Positions 1 through 10,072 of a DNA stretch of 64,000 nucleotides are shown in pieces. A model generated the notes under the pieces. It was given only the letters and a program-made list of their open reading frames with translations. It did no database searches and had not been told where the DNA came from. Source of the stretch: Leucosporidium creatinivorum (Eukaryota; Basidiomycota; Microbotryomycetes; Leucosporidiales; Leucosporidiaceae); NCBI GenBank assembly GCA_001600635.1, contig BCKL01000011.1, forward strand, positions 705,762-769,761, written 5' to 3'. A program made the translations under genes and the position numbers. The first letter of the stretch is position 1; every line of letters begins with the position of its first letter.

Positions 1-556
1 TTGATGAGGTACAGGCTGCAAAGGCAATGGCGCTGTCTTAGCTCGGAAGCCGGATGCGAGACGGGCTCGGCGATGGGAGAAGAAAGGGAAAACCCGCCGG
101 ACTCGGAAGTCTCGCGGCGCGGGGGGAGAGAGGATGTAGGAGAGTAAAGCTCACTGAGTGCGATTGAACTCCTGCGCCAATTCCCTCGTGCCTCCTCCAA
201 AGGCGAAGCCGATCGTCGCCGACGCTCGGCAGATCGTTGGGCCTCTCTGGAGAGTATCCCGCGCGCGACAACAACACCACCAGGACTCGTTTCATACACG
301 CTAGGTGTCCCCGAGTCCGAGCTATCGTCTTCAAGCAGCAGCTCTGCATCCTTTGGGCCGAGATGGAACGCCCAGAGCAGACGGAATGGTCGCTGAGCGC
401 CGAGATCGTGGTCAACGTCAAGAACACTGCGCAGGAGGCCCGGGGGTGCGTTGTTTCGTAGTAGAAGGAGCTTATCGACCGCTTTAGGGAGTACTCGGGG
501 GAGGGTGGCAGAGAGGGCGGTGGGCGAGACGATCGCCGAGACTCGTTTGGCAGCGA
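1..556 (-). CDS. partial, unrecognised protein (runs off left edge)
   Basis: The minus strand stays open from a TAA at about 564 to the left edge, over 180 codons, with the C/G-rich third positions typical of genes here. The frame starts inside the window just after a CTCCAG acceptor-like site, so this is probably an internal exon whose first exon lies around 560-800. The reading begins with VSAIVSPTALSATLPRVLP, followed by KAVDKLLLLRNNAPPG and RPFRLLWAFHLGPKDAELLL, then a Ser/Arg-rich low-complexity stretch (SAERRRRSASP). I recognise no domain. An acceptor-like CCTTTGCAG near position 16 could place another intron at the edge. The call rests on frame length and codon bias alone. Confidence 0.4.
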
Positions 557-880
557 CTGGAGTTTAACTTTGCAGCTCGTGTAGGCTACATAGCCACTGC
601 AGTGTAATATTTGACCACTTCAATCGCAATAGAACCCAGAAGAGAGTTCGGTGATGAAGAGAGCGACTCGAGACTTTGGCGACTGCTCGGCGAAGGTTGA
701 GCAGGGGGGATCAGCTCTAAGGTGTACAGCGGCCGCGCGAAGGATTCGAAGAGGTACTGCAACTCTCTACGTTCACCACGAGCTCTCATGAGCCCTCACT
801 GCCGACCGAGCACCTGCCTACATGCGAGCTCGTCGACCTGCCGAGAGACGCGCAACTCATTTCTCCCTTCTCTCGCCACG
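557..880. promoter_or_regulatory. presumed shared upstream region
   Basis: This stretch separates the minus-strand partial gene from the plus-strand gene that starts at 881. It should hold both promoters and perhaps the first exon of the minus-strand gene. I see no clear TATA box or other named element. Confidence 0.3.
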
Positions 881-2549
881 ATGTGCTCCCTCATCGACAT
901 GTGAGCTCGTCGCTCGCTGTGAGGGATATGTCGGGCATCCGCTGACTCAGCTCTGCTACAGGGAGAAGCTCTCGCAAACGCTCACCTTCGTGAGGGACAA
1001 CACTGGATTCCTCCCCGCCCTCTTCGCCTTCTCGCTCGGCCCCGCTGCTTCCCTGAGGGTGCGTTGCAGACAATCTGATTCGCCTACAGAAGAGCCCCGC
1101 TAAACTTGTTACTTTCCCTTTACTACAGACGTGGCTCGCCGTCAAGTCGCTCGATTCGCCCTTGAAGGTCGACGAGGCGACTCTCAAGCAGCAACGTCGC
1201 AAGCGCATCTTCAGTAGTCTCGCCTTCCTCGTTATCTTCCTTAGCACCGAGGTCCTCGTCCTCTCGAGGGGCAGCGAGGTGAGTTCGGCCTTCGTTGACG
1301 ACGCAGATGCCCGAGTGGCGGCGTGCGCTTTGGGATGACAGGCTGACCGTAGTACACTTGGCTCTCTACACAGGACGTCGTCGACATGTTCTTCCGCCTG
1401 GTGATCGGAGCTGTCTTCCAGCTCTCCCTCTTCGTCTTCTTCGCCGACGTTACGAGGGCCGGCCGCTGGGTCGCCTTCCGCGCTCCTACTGGTGAGTTAG
1501 GAGAAGAGGAGGAAGAGAAGCAAGCTAATCATCTATCACCACAGGACTCACCTCCTGGCGCATCGCTCCTCAGACCGTCTCCAAGCCCAAGGTCCTCCTC
1601 GCAGCTCTCCTCGCGACCGGCTGCAACGTCGGCGCCTACCTCAGCCCTCACCGAGCCTTCGCCGTCCTCGTCGGAACAGCCCTCCTCTACCGCTTCATGG
1701 CCCAGGCTCAGATGCGCAAGGTCTCCATCCGCATGACCTCCATCGCCCTCCTCTCGTGGCTCGCCCTCACCGCCGTCCTCTCGGCCGGCCTCATCATGCT
1801 CCTCATCAAGTCTGGAGTCATGGACGACACTCCCGAGTCTACCTTCGAGGATGGAGAGGTCAGGATCATGATGATCGACCAGTCGGCGCCCGAGACCCGG
1901 GCCATGTCCGCCGAGGTGGAGCGCTTCACGAATCTGATCCTTCCCTTCGTCTGGTCCGCGGGTCCTGGCTTCCTCGTGAGTCAACTTTGAGTGTTCTCGG
2001 GTGCTGAACTGACTCTGAGCCGCATCACAGATCGCCATCGCCTACAGGTTCGACTACGCTCAGCACCTCGCGCTGACTGGCGAGTCGGCTCCCACCTTCG
2101 AGACCCTCGACGCCCCCGCCAAGCGCCCTGACTTCACTCGCGGAGTCATCGTCCCCGCCGTTGCTCCCCGTCGCCACCGCAAGCCCTACTACTTCTCGGC
2201 GCTCTTCTCGTGGCTCCTCGCCCAAGGCCTCGTCACCCTCTTCTACCACCTCGTCGAGGTCCCTCAGGCCATCAAGGAAACCAACACTTTCGACCTCATG
2301 GGCCTCACCCTTGCCATCCCTCTCATGGTCGTCGGGCTCGTCGTCACCGCCAGCATTCGCGGCGAGATGCGCTCGCTCTGGAGGTACACCGAGGGGTGGA
2401 CTCCCGCTAAGGAGGCGATCAAGGTTGCCGATGAGGATGTTGAGGAGGATGAGGAGGGTGCGCGTGACGAGATCCTGGCTTCCTACAGCGACGAGAAGGA
2501 GGGCGTGGTGCCCGAGTACTCCGTCTATCCCGCCGACGTGAAGGCTTGA
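881..2549 (+). CDS. signal-peptide-peptidase-like membrane protein, probably non-catalytic
   Basis: Six exons (881-900, 962-1058, 1129-1278, 1374-1491, 1545-1975, 2031-2549) join in frame to 444 codons. The protein has several long hydrophobic segments, so it is a multi-pass membrane protein. Its last third resembles signal peptide peptidases: IAIAYRFD matches the segment that follows the GxGD motif, KPYYFSALFSW begins a late membrane helix, and IRGEMRSLWRYTE matches the family's RGEL..LW.Y.E end. The two catalytic motifs, YD and GxGD, are not visible where they should lie; SAGPGF stands near the GxGD position. I infer a pseudoprotease relative with a chaperone-like or regulatory role in the ER or endolysosomal membrane. 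It could instead be an unrelated multi-pass protein. The C-terminus is acidic. Confidence 0.6.
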
Positions 2550-3116
2550 ATACAGCCCCTCGCTTCCACCTTTCTTGTACTTAGTCCCCCCCTTTGTGAC
2601 CTACTACACTCTTTCGATTGCCAATCACATACATCTGTTCGCCGATCCCACCCAGCAGCGTTGAGGAGAGCTTGCGAGCCTCGGCGTTCGGCGCACGAGA
2701 GATGGAGACCTTGAGCGGGAAGCAGTGCTCTCTGAGTCTGCAGTGCATTAGTCGGAAGAGGTTGCATCCTTCGCTTGCGTCTTGAGCCGACGCTGACGGA
2801 GAGACTGATCAGCTGCACGCGGTGCCAGAGAGATCAGTCGCGAACCGATTGACATTCCGCCGAGCGCGTTTCGGATCTCTGCAAGGATTCGGATGCTACA
2901 AACGGTTCTTCCAAGTCCATCCTTGACATCTCGAGCACCTCCCTTTGCGAACTGAGACCCCCTACTGCCTGAAAGAGTCGCATGAGACGAGCTCGACTTC
3001 GAGCGAGCAGGCTTTCCCTCCTCCCATTCACTCGTCTCGCCCTCGCCCCTCGGGAATCGCCTCACTCTTGCTACAGTCTATCACTCTACAGCTTCCAAAC
3101 CCTCTACTCGATCAAC
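2550..3116. promoter_or_regulatory. intergenic region upstream of CENP-A gene
   Basis: It holds the 3' UTR of the membrane-protein gene and the promoter and 5' UTR of the histone gene. Pyrimidine-rich blocks precede the start at 3117. I see no other gene. Confidence 0.35.
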
Positions 3117-3918
3117 ATGCAAGTCTACGAGCCTTCGGTCGGCGTGATTAGCTCGCCCTTCGACTGACTCGCTTCTCTTCTCATCTTGCAGGGCTCGTAC
3201 CAAGCAGGCTCATCCTCAGCATTCGAGCAAGATGCTCCCCGTCGGAGGAAAGGGCAAGGTCGTCCGCAAGGCCGTCGTCGCTCCTGCTGGTGAGTAGACG
3301 CCTTGCTGTAGAGCTGTAGAGAGGGGAAGGGGGAGGGCGAGGTTTGGGCTGCAGCTGACCCTCGGGGGTCGACAAGCAGGTACCGCTGGAGTCAAGAAGC
3401 CTCACCGCTGGCGTCCTGGAACTGTCGCTCTCCGTGAAATTCGTCGCTACCAGAGGACGACCGAGCTTCTCATTCGCAGGGCGCCGTGAGTCGCACGCGA
3501 TGGCGGCGGCCGATGCAGGCCGAGCTGAGATCTTCTGACTCTCCTACAGCTTCCAGCGTCTCGTCCGTGAGATCGCCGAGGGTATCGGAGAAGTCACCAA
3601 TACCTCCTACCGATGGCAAGCCTCCGCCCTCCAGGCCCTCCAGGTGAGCTCGGTGCAGAACACTCGCGAGGCGTGAGCTGACTTCGGGGCTCTCTCGACC
3701 TTCAGGAGGCGAGCGAGCAGTACATTGTGCACTTGTTCGAGGACTGCAACTTGTGCTGCATCCACGCCAAGCGTGTGACCGTCCAGGTGAGTTCTTGGCA
3801 AGGGTGTCGAGGCCGGCGGATCGGTGCACAGAGCAAAGCTGACTTGCTCCCGCTTCACTCGCTACAGCCCAAGGACATGACTCTCGCTCGCCGCATCCGT
3901 GGAGAGATCTTCCACTAG
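3117..3918 (+). CDS. CSE4: centromeric histone H3 variant (CENP-A/Cse4)
   Basis: Six exons (3117-3118, 3192-3289, 3380-3485, 3550-3643, 3706-3786, 3868-3918) give 143 residues. The histone fold is clear: [20 protein letters not shown], then a helix opening with [13 protein letters not shown]. Three features point to CENP-A rather than canonical H3. Loop 1 is longer ([18 protein letters not shown]), tryptophan replaces the usual phenylalanine in RWQ, and the protein ends in [11 protein letters not shown]. The N-terminal tail is short and starts ARTKQ like canonical H3, then diverges, losing the usual K9/K14 context. The protein marks centromeric nucleosomes and seeds the kinetochore. The start codon is split: AT ends exon 1 and G begins exon 2, so the first intron must start with GC. 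Confidence 0.9.
3119..3191 (+). other. GC-AG intron splitting the CENP-A start codon
   Basis: Only AT|GCAAGT...TTGCAG|GGCTCG gives Met-Ala-Arg-Thr-Lys-Gln. The GT donor two bases later would shift the frame. GCAAGT is the strong form of the rare GC donor, and a CTGAC branch site precedes the acceptor. Confidence 0.75.
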
Positions 3919-4183
3919 AGGTCCTCCCTTCTCGCCGTCCCGCGCCAGCGCCTCGGTTCATGGCTTCTTCGCTTCGCCTCCTCTCCTTCCGCTACCCCCG
4001 CCTCCGTCTGTGATTTGCGTACATCCCTCTTCTTCTTGGTTCTTGCGTAAATCGCAACAATGCAGCTGTTCTGTGCCATTGCCGCTTTGTCGAGCTGCGA
4101 GGGCTACCTCTGAGAGCGACTTCGCCGAGCTGTCACAGAGACCAATGAACGAGGAATAAATGTACTACCAGCTAGCCAAGTAG

Positions 4184-6892
4184 CTACAACTCCCTCCTCC
4201 TCTTCGCTTGACCCCGCTTTACACCCTTCAAGTCGTAGAACGCCATCATCACCAAGAATGCCAGCTGCCTCTCCTCGCCCGCTTCGGCGCCCTTCCTCTC
4301 CCTCATCTCGGCCCAAAACTCCTCGTACACCTTCTCCGCCTGCTTCCCTTTGTTCAACCCCAACAANCACAGCGCCCACAGCCCCTTTCCCTCGACATCT
4401 CCACCCTCGATGCCAGCTGGTCCATCGCCGAACCGAGTGACTCGGCGCGAGAGCATCCCTTCGAGCTGGCGGAGGGAGTCGAGCGAGGTGGAGATGGAGG
4501 TAGAGTGTGCTTGGCGCTGGGTGATGGAGTGAAGGATGGCGAGGAGGGTGTTGGAAGGGTAGAGCTTCCTCGCTCGGTCGAGGACGGCCAATCGCTCCTT
4601 GGGCTCAGCGGAGGAGAGGGCGAAGTAGAGGGAGAGGAAGGGCGTGGAACCTTCGGTAGCGAGCCTCGTACTCGAGAGTAGATCCTGATCGGCGAGTCCC
4701 GACTCCCGACTCGCGATGACCATCCTCCAGCACTGAGCCGCTCGGGGCTGATCCATCTGCTCGGTCGCGATGAAGGCGAGTCGAGCGTGTGCGGCAGGGT
4801 GGTCGATCCGCATGCTGATTGCCTGCTCGAGGAGCTGACGAGCCTCTGCTGTCCGACCGCGGGTGTGGAGCTGCTCGCCGAGGAAGGCGAGGGCCGAGTA
4901 GGAGGTAGCCGGATCGAGAGCAACAGCTCGGCGAAGGTGCTGCTCCGCGAGGATCCAGTGGGACGAGGTCGAGTCGCTGGTGGCGCAAAGAGAAGCGTAC
5001 ACCTTCCCGAGGTACTCGTGCGCGCAAGGGAGCTCCTGGTCCCTCTTGAGCGCCGCCCTCAAATACTTGATCGCCTCCTTCCCTTCGCCGAGCCTCCATT
5101 TAGCCCTCCCCAAACTGGCCCTAGCACTCGCATTCCCACCATCCATCCTCAAAGACCGTTCGAACGCTCTGCACGCTTCCTCCATTGCCCCCCTCTCGCC
5201 CATCATTCTCGCCAGTCGATAGTGCGCTCGACCGAGCCATTCGGCGGCACTGGCTTTGTCGGCGGGGGCGCACGCGAGGTTGGAGATGGTGGTGAAGTGG
5301 GTGATGGCGAGAGTAAGGTTCGAGGAGTGGTAGGCGCTGATGGCGAGGGGAAGGAGAGAGCGAGCTTCGGTGATGGAGGAGGGGTTGAGCTCGAGGAGGG
5401 GAGAGGGCGAGCGGGAGCGAGAGCGAGAGCGAAGGCGCTTGATGGGTTGCGAGCGGGCCATGTGGAGGTGGTAGATGGCGAAGAGAAGAAAGGAGAAGAG
5501 GGCGGTTAGGAGGGTGTGGGAGGTGGAGGGTCCGAGCGGGAGGGGTGCGGCGGAGAAGTCGTCGAGGTGGAGGGTCGCCGAGGTCGAGTTGTCGAGGAAG
5601 GGGGAGAAGAGAACTTCGGCTGGTGGAGATGGCGCAGAACGGAAGTGACCGCCAATGATGGGTAGCACGTGTGGGTAGGCGGAGGACGCGAGCCATCCGA
5701 CTGCGAGAGCGAGCGAGAGCACCTTCCAACGCCAGTCGGCCGAAGAAGCGGAGGCAGGCGGAGTGGTCGACTCCTCTTCAACGGGAGCGGGTGCTCTGAA
5801 AGGGAGAACGGTCAGCAATTGTGGTGATTCTCTCGCCTGGAACCCGCCTCAACTCACATCTCGACGTTCTTGCCCTCCTCGGCGATTCCCTCCATGCCCG
5901 GCTCCTCAACCACGTCCTCATCCAGCTTAATAGGCATCGTGTCACTCCTCCACATCGGTTCCTCTTCCTCCATCAGGTCCTCTCCACCCTCTTCGCTGCC
6001 AAAGTCGAACAGCACTCGACTCTCGCTGCCGGTGAGCGAAGTTGCCGTCCCACCTCCGCCGCTGAGGCCCATCCGAGCTTGACGAGTGACGGCTGCGATG
6101 GAGGAGAGGGCATCTTCCGAGTCGACCTGTACTAGAGCGCATCAGCGAACGCCTTCGACGCAAGTAAGAGAAGAGGCAGCTCACCACCGACTCGCCGCTC
6201 CCTTTAGCCATCGCCATCGTCTCCTCCAACCACCTCGAGAAGTCACTCTGGCTCCTTCTCGAGCGCAGGATGAGATCGGCTCTCTCNTGTTGACTACCCG
6301 TGATGGGGAGGCAATACTCGGCGACGTCGTCGTCGTCCTCTACCGGCGCCGAAGGGGTCTCGGACCACTCCTGCTGCAGAAGCTCACGCCCGTCGTCGGA
6401 GCATTCCTCCTCCTTGATGTAGATGTGGTGCTCTTCTTCATCATCGGTGGGAGCGTCTTGAAGAGGTGGCAGGAAAGGCGATTGCTCCTCCTCGCGATGG
6501 AAGAGGGAGGGGAAGGGGTTCGGCGAAGGCGAGCCGAGTTGAGACCAGGACGAATCGGAGAGAATGTCGACCTTCGATGGTGCGTGGGATCCCATTCGAG
6601 GAGAGACTTCCCTCTTGAGCGAACGAGGAGGCGTCCTCAGTCCTTCCTCGTCTGGAGCGCTGGCGAATTCCTGCTCGCTTGCCGACGACGACGAGTGACC
6701 GGCGACCGAATCGGCCAGCTCCTGTGTAGCAGAGTAAGGCTCTTCGGTAGATCCCGTGTCGCCAGTCTTGACGGAGGCGGGGGAGAAGAGAAGACGACGG
6801 GCGCGGTCTGAGGCGGTGAGCGCGGACTGGAGGGAGACGAGCGAGGAGGAGAGGTTCGGCGAAGAGTGAGCTGAAGTCGGTGCTGAGGGCAT
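4184..6892 (-). CDS. membrane-anchored TPR-repeat protein
   Basis: Three exons (6892-6185, 6126-5858, 5795-4184) join to 862 residues. Residues 1 to about 325 are acidic and Ser-rich, without a clear fold. Two hydrophobic segments follow: WKVLSLALAVGWLASSAY, and TLLTALFSFLLFAIYHL about 55 residues later, then a basic RSRSRSRSPSP run. The C-terminal half is built of helical repeats of TPR type, for example AEWLGRAHYRLARMMG, ACRAFERSLRMDGGNASARA and AIKYLRAALKRDQELPCAHEYLG. The layout suggests a protein-interaction scaffold on an internal membrane. I do not recognise the family. Two single N bases (4367, 6287) fall inside the coding exons and leave one residue each unresolved. Confidence 0.8.
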
Positions 6893-7266
6893 TCTAGAGA
6901 GTGAGGTGAGTTTGAGGGTGAAGTGGGAGGAGGAGAGAAAGAGAAGAGGCCACCGACTGAGTGTCAGACGACTTGTTGGCTCTGGGAGAAGCTGGCATCA
7001 GACGAAACTCGGCTCGATCGTAAGGGAGGCTGGCCGAGGGGGAAGGGGTCCCTAGGCTGTGGGGTGGTGGCGCACGGTCAAGCAGTAAGAAAGCTTTCGA
7101 GCAGTATACTGGTACAGAACAAGCGGAAGAAAGACAAGCGGAAGAAAGACTCGGCCAAGTCGAGTCGGAGGAGAAGGGGGGGCGGCTCGAGTTCCCCGAC
7201 CCAAGGCCCAAGGCTTGCCCTCCGCCGTATCTGTCAGCTCGGCGACTCAGCAGCAATCACTCGGCC
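6893..7266. promoter_or_regulatory. divergent promoter region
   Basis: It separates the TPR gene (leftward) from the thioredoxin-fold gene (rightward), so both promoters must lie here. Two direct copies of a GCGGAAGAAAGAC unit occur near 7125-7150. I see nothing else. Confidence 0.35.
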
Positions 7267-8586
7267 ATGGGTTCACCAACACCTTCTTCCCCTCCCACCA
7301 AGAACGTCTCATTCGCAGCAGCCGACCAAGTAGCCCCGACTCCCCCTCTCGAATCCCCCTCAGAGCAGCAGCCTGAACCCACCACCACCACCTCGGGCTT
7401 CTCGAAACCGCCTCCACCAAAACGCCGAAGATCCTCGTTGAAGCAAGGACTGCAGATGCCCATCTTACCGCCCAAGGAGCTGTACCAACATCCCGACCCG
7501 CTCGTGAGGCGGTTGAGGCTTCGGGATTCGTACGGCAAGGAAGTCGATTTGGAGACGAGGCTGAGGGATACCAAGGTCATCCTGTTTGTCTTCGGGTGAG
7601 TCTTGGACTTTCGAATATGCTGCTCAACTCGCCGCTGCTGTGGTATAGCGCCTCCAGGAGAGCAGAGCTGACCCTGACGCGCACTCCTCGAATCAACAGC
7701 GCCGCATGGCCAGGCAGCTCGTCCGAACCTTACCAAGTGAGTGGAAGGTAGAGCAGACGAGCAGAGCTGTAGCTAACCATCGAATGCCTACAGGTCGTCG
7801 AAGCCTTCGCCAAGCGCAACCCTCACCGACTGACGGTCGTCTACGTCTCCGTCGACTCGACCGAAGCGGCCTACGAGCGTCAAACTCGAGGGAAACCCTG
7901 GCTGTCCATGGAGTGAGCTCTAGCATCTCCCTCCACGACCTTACTGTCGACCGCTAACCTCCCTCAAACAGATGGAACGATGGCTCTAACCTCGGCACCT
8001 CCTCGCCATCCCCGTCCACTCCTCTGCCCGACCCACCAACCCCCTCCGAACCCTTCCTCCTAGCAGGCGACACCGATCTCGAAGAAGACATGCATCACAC
8101 CGACCCCTCGGGGGCGCTCTACCTCCGGCCTTACTCCCGAGTCTTCCTCGCCGAGAAGTTCCAAGTGCTGGGAGTACCGAATGTGGCGGTGTATCATTTG
8201 GAGAAGAGGGAGATGCTGAGTACGCATGCGAGGTTGGATCTGATGAAGGGAGATAACATGGAGGGGACTTGGGAGAAGTGGGAGAAGGGCGAGAGGATCT
8301 CGTTCTCGGCGATTGGTGAGTTGCTTCGGGAGCATGAGGGGTGTTGGCGGTCGCTGATCTCTCATAAAAATCGCGCAGACCTCTTCTACTCGCTGCGGTG
8401 GAGTCTCAGTGCAGCAGCTGTCGCTGCTTCCTACGTGGTGGCTGTTCGGTACGGAGGCGCACCGGTTCGTCTGCCCCTCTACCCTCTCCAGCTACACCCG
8501 CTCATGCATGCTGATGCTCTCCTCACCTGCAGGACATCGTCAGCAAAGTCTCGGACGAGCTCACGCGGAAGTTCCTCGGGCATTAG
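7267..8586 (+). CDS. thioredoxin-fold (nucleoredoxin/tryparedoxin-like) protein lacking the active cysteines
   Basis: Six exons (7267-7595, 7700-7736, 7794-7912, 7972-8315, 8379-8464, 8533-8586) give 322 residues. After a Pro/Ser-rich N-terminus the fold reads DTKVILFVFGAAWPG, then VVEAFAKRNPHRLTVVYVSVD, then GKPWLSMEWNDGSN, the order of beta strands and the PWL block of tryparedoxin-like proteins. Where the family has WCPPC this protein has WPGSS, so it cannot run dithiol exchange there. A conserved-looking LGVPNVAVYHLE follows (the cis-proline strand). Near the C-terminus SLSAAAVAASYVVAVRYG could be a membrane anchor. I infer a non-redox scaffold or sensor. No cysteine pair is visible elsewhere in the domain. 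Confidence 0.7.
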
Positions 8587-8982
8587 TAGATCAGAGCTAT
8601 CGGCCTTCACTTCTCGGCTCCCATTCCCTACACATCTACCAGCAGTCACTTCCCCCGTCGTTATTTCCCCGGAGATCAACATGCGATTCGCTTGCATATA
8701 CACGATATCCCGCCTCGAGCCATTAACGTGCAGAGCCGAGCGAACTCGAGAGAAGGCCTGCTCTCTTCTCAGCGCCGAGCGCTCACAAGGACCGGCCAGG
8801 TGGTTTGCGACTCATTACAGATTGGTAGTCGCGTCTCCCCCTCTCCAGCGAAAACGAAACGGCGGGCCTCCTACTCGCTCCCCCTCCCCGACTCTCTCCT
8901 CCTCCCCCTACCCCTCCCACGAACGATAGACAACGGCTGAAGACGAACGGAAGGGCGACAGAAAAGCTGGTGGTATGGTCGA
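8587..8982. other. intergenic region between convergent genes
   Basis: It lies between the 3' ends of two converging genes and should hold both 3' UTRs. I see no further gene or repeat. Confidence 0.35.
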
Positions 8983-9940
8983 TTAGATCGACTCCATCTG
9001 CTGGACGACCTGTTATAAGGCAGAGCAGAAGGCAATAGGGTCAGCGAGCGGCTCGTCGGCGAAAGAGAAGGAGGGGAAAGAGCAGCTCAAACGCACCTCG
9101 TCCAGCTCGCGCTTGGAAGCGTTGTACTTCTCCTGAGCCTCCTCGAACTTCTTCTCCCAGGTATCGCGCTCGGCCTCGACGCGCGAGACTTGACGCTCAA
9201 AGTGCTCGGCCTTGACATCAACTTGACGGAGCCTGTTCGGTTGAAGAGGACGAAGGTCAGCGTTCAGCCCCAGCTATCCATCCATTCTCCTCCAGATCCC
9301 TCCACCTCAACAGCTGCACCCGAATGACCCAGCAGAACTCACTTGTCGGTAGTCTCCCTCAACTGCTTCTCCGAGTTGTCGAGCTCCGACTCGAGGAGCG
9401 CAATCTTGCGGTTCAAGCTATCGTTGACCGACTTGTGGCTCTCCTCCTCATCCTTGCCCGCCTTGGACTCTGTAATCTTGGTCTCGGCGGCGTCCAAGTC
9501 GGACTCGAGGTTGCTGACCTTGTGCGAGAGCGAGACAATCTCTTGGTCCTTGGTCATCAGCTCGTGGTCCAGCTTCTTGTTCTTGGCTTCGGCCCTAGAG
9601 AGATGGCAGAGCTGTAGGTTAGCGGCTGTTGCAGCAGAGGTGTAGAGACGAGCTGCCACGACGCGTTGGTGGCGAGTTGCGGCGTGTTGGACGGGTTGCT
9701 GTAGGGGAGCAGGACGAAGCTTACTCCTCGGCGCGAGCTACGGCGGCATCAGCTTCAGCACGAAGGGCAGCAAGGCGCTGTAGGGGAGTAGGTTAGACGA
9801 GGGTCAGCTTGTGGGTGGGGAGCGAGTGCGAGACGAGTGAGTGAGCCCGGACCTCGCGAATCTTGTCCTGTAGTAGCAGCGTCAAACGTTAATAAAGCTG
9901 TGCAGCTACAGAGCTACAGTTAGTGAATATCTCGCACCAT
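8983..9940 (-). CDS. TPM1: tropomyosin
   Basis: Six exons (9940-9938, 9867-9853, 9777-9725, 9594-9343, 9232-9097, 9009-8983) join to exactly 161 residues, the length of fission yeast Cdc8. The whole protein is a heptad coiled coil: it opens MDKIRE, has acidic and basic residues at steady spacing (LESDLDAAETKITESK, IALLESELDNSEKQLRETTD) and ends KRELDEVVQQMESI. Tropomyosin dimers polymerise along actin cables and protect them for formin- and myosin-driven transport and cytokinesis. Exon 1 codes only for the start methionine and exon 2 for five residues, so the correct N-terminus, which controls acetylation and end-to-end polymerisation, depends on two splices. Confidence 0.93.
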
Positions 9941-10072
9941 TGTAGTGAAGTGAAAGAGAGTAAGTAAGAGAGTAACACCAAGAGCAAGAGAAGCGCGACG
10001 AGCGGTTTCAACTCTTGAGCTTCGACCAATTCACTGCTGAGCTTTCTACTCGACTACAACTTGCTCTGGGCG

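Noticed and set aside
4787-5509. 240-codon plus-strand frame inside the TPR gene
   Set aside because: Antisense shadow. The minus frame carries TPR repeats and membrane segments; this one is low-complexity.
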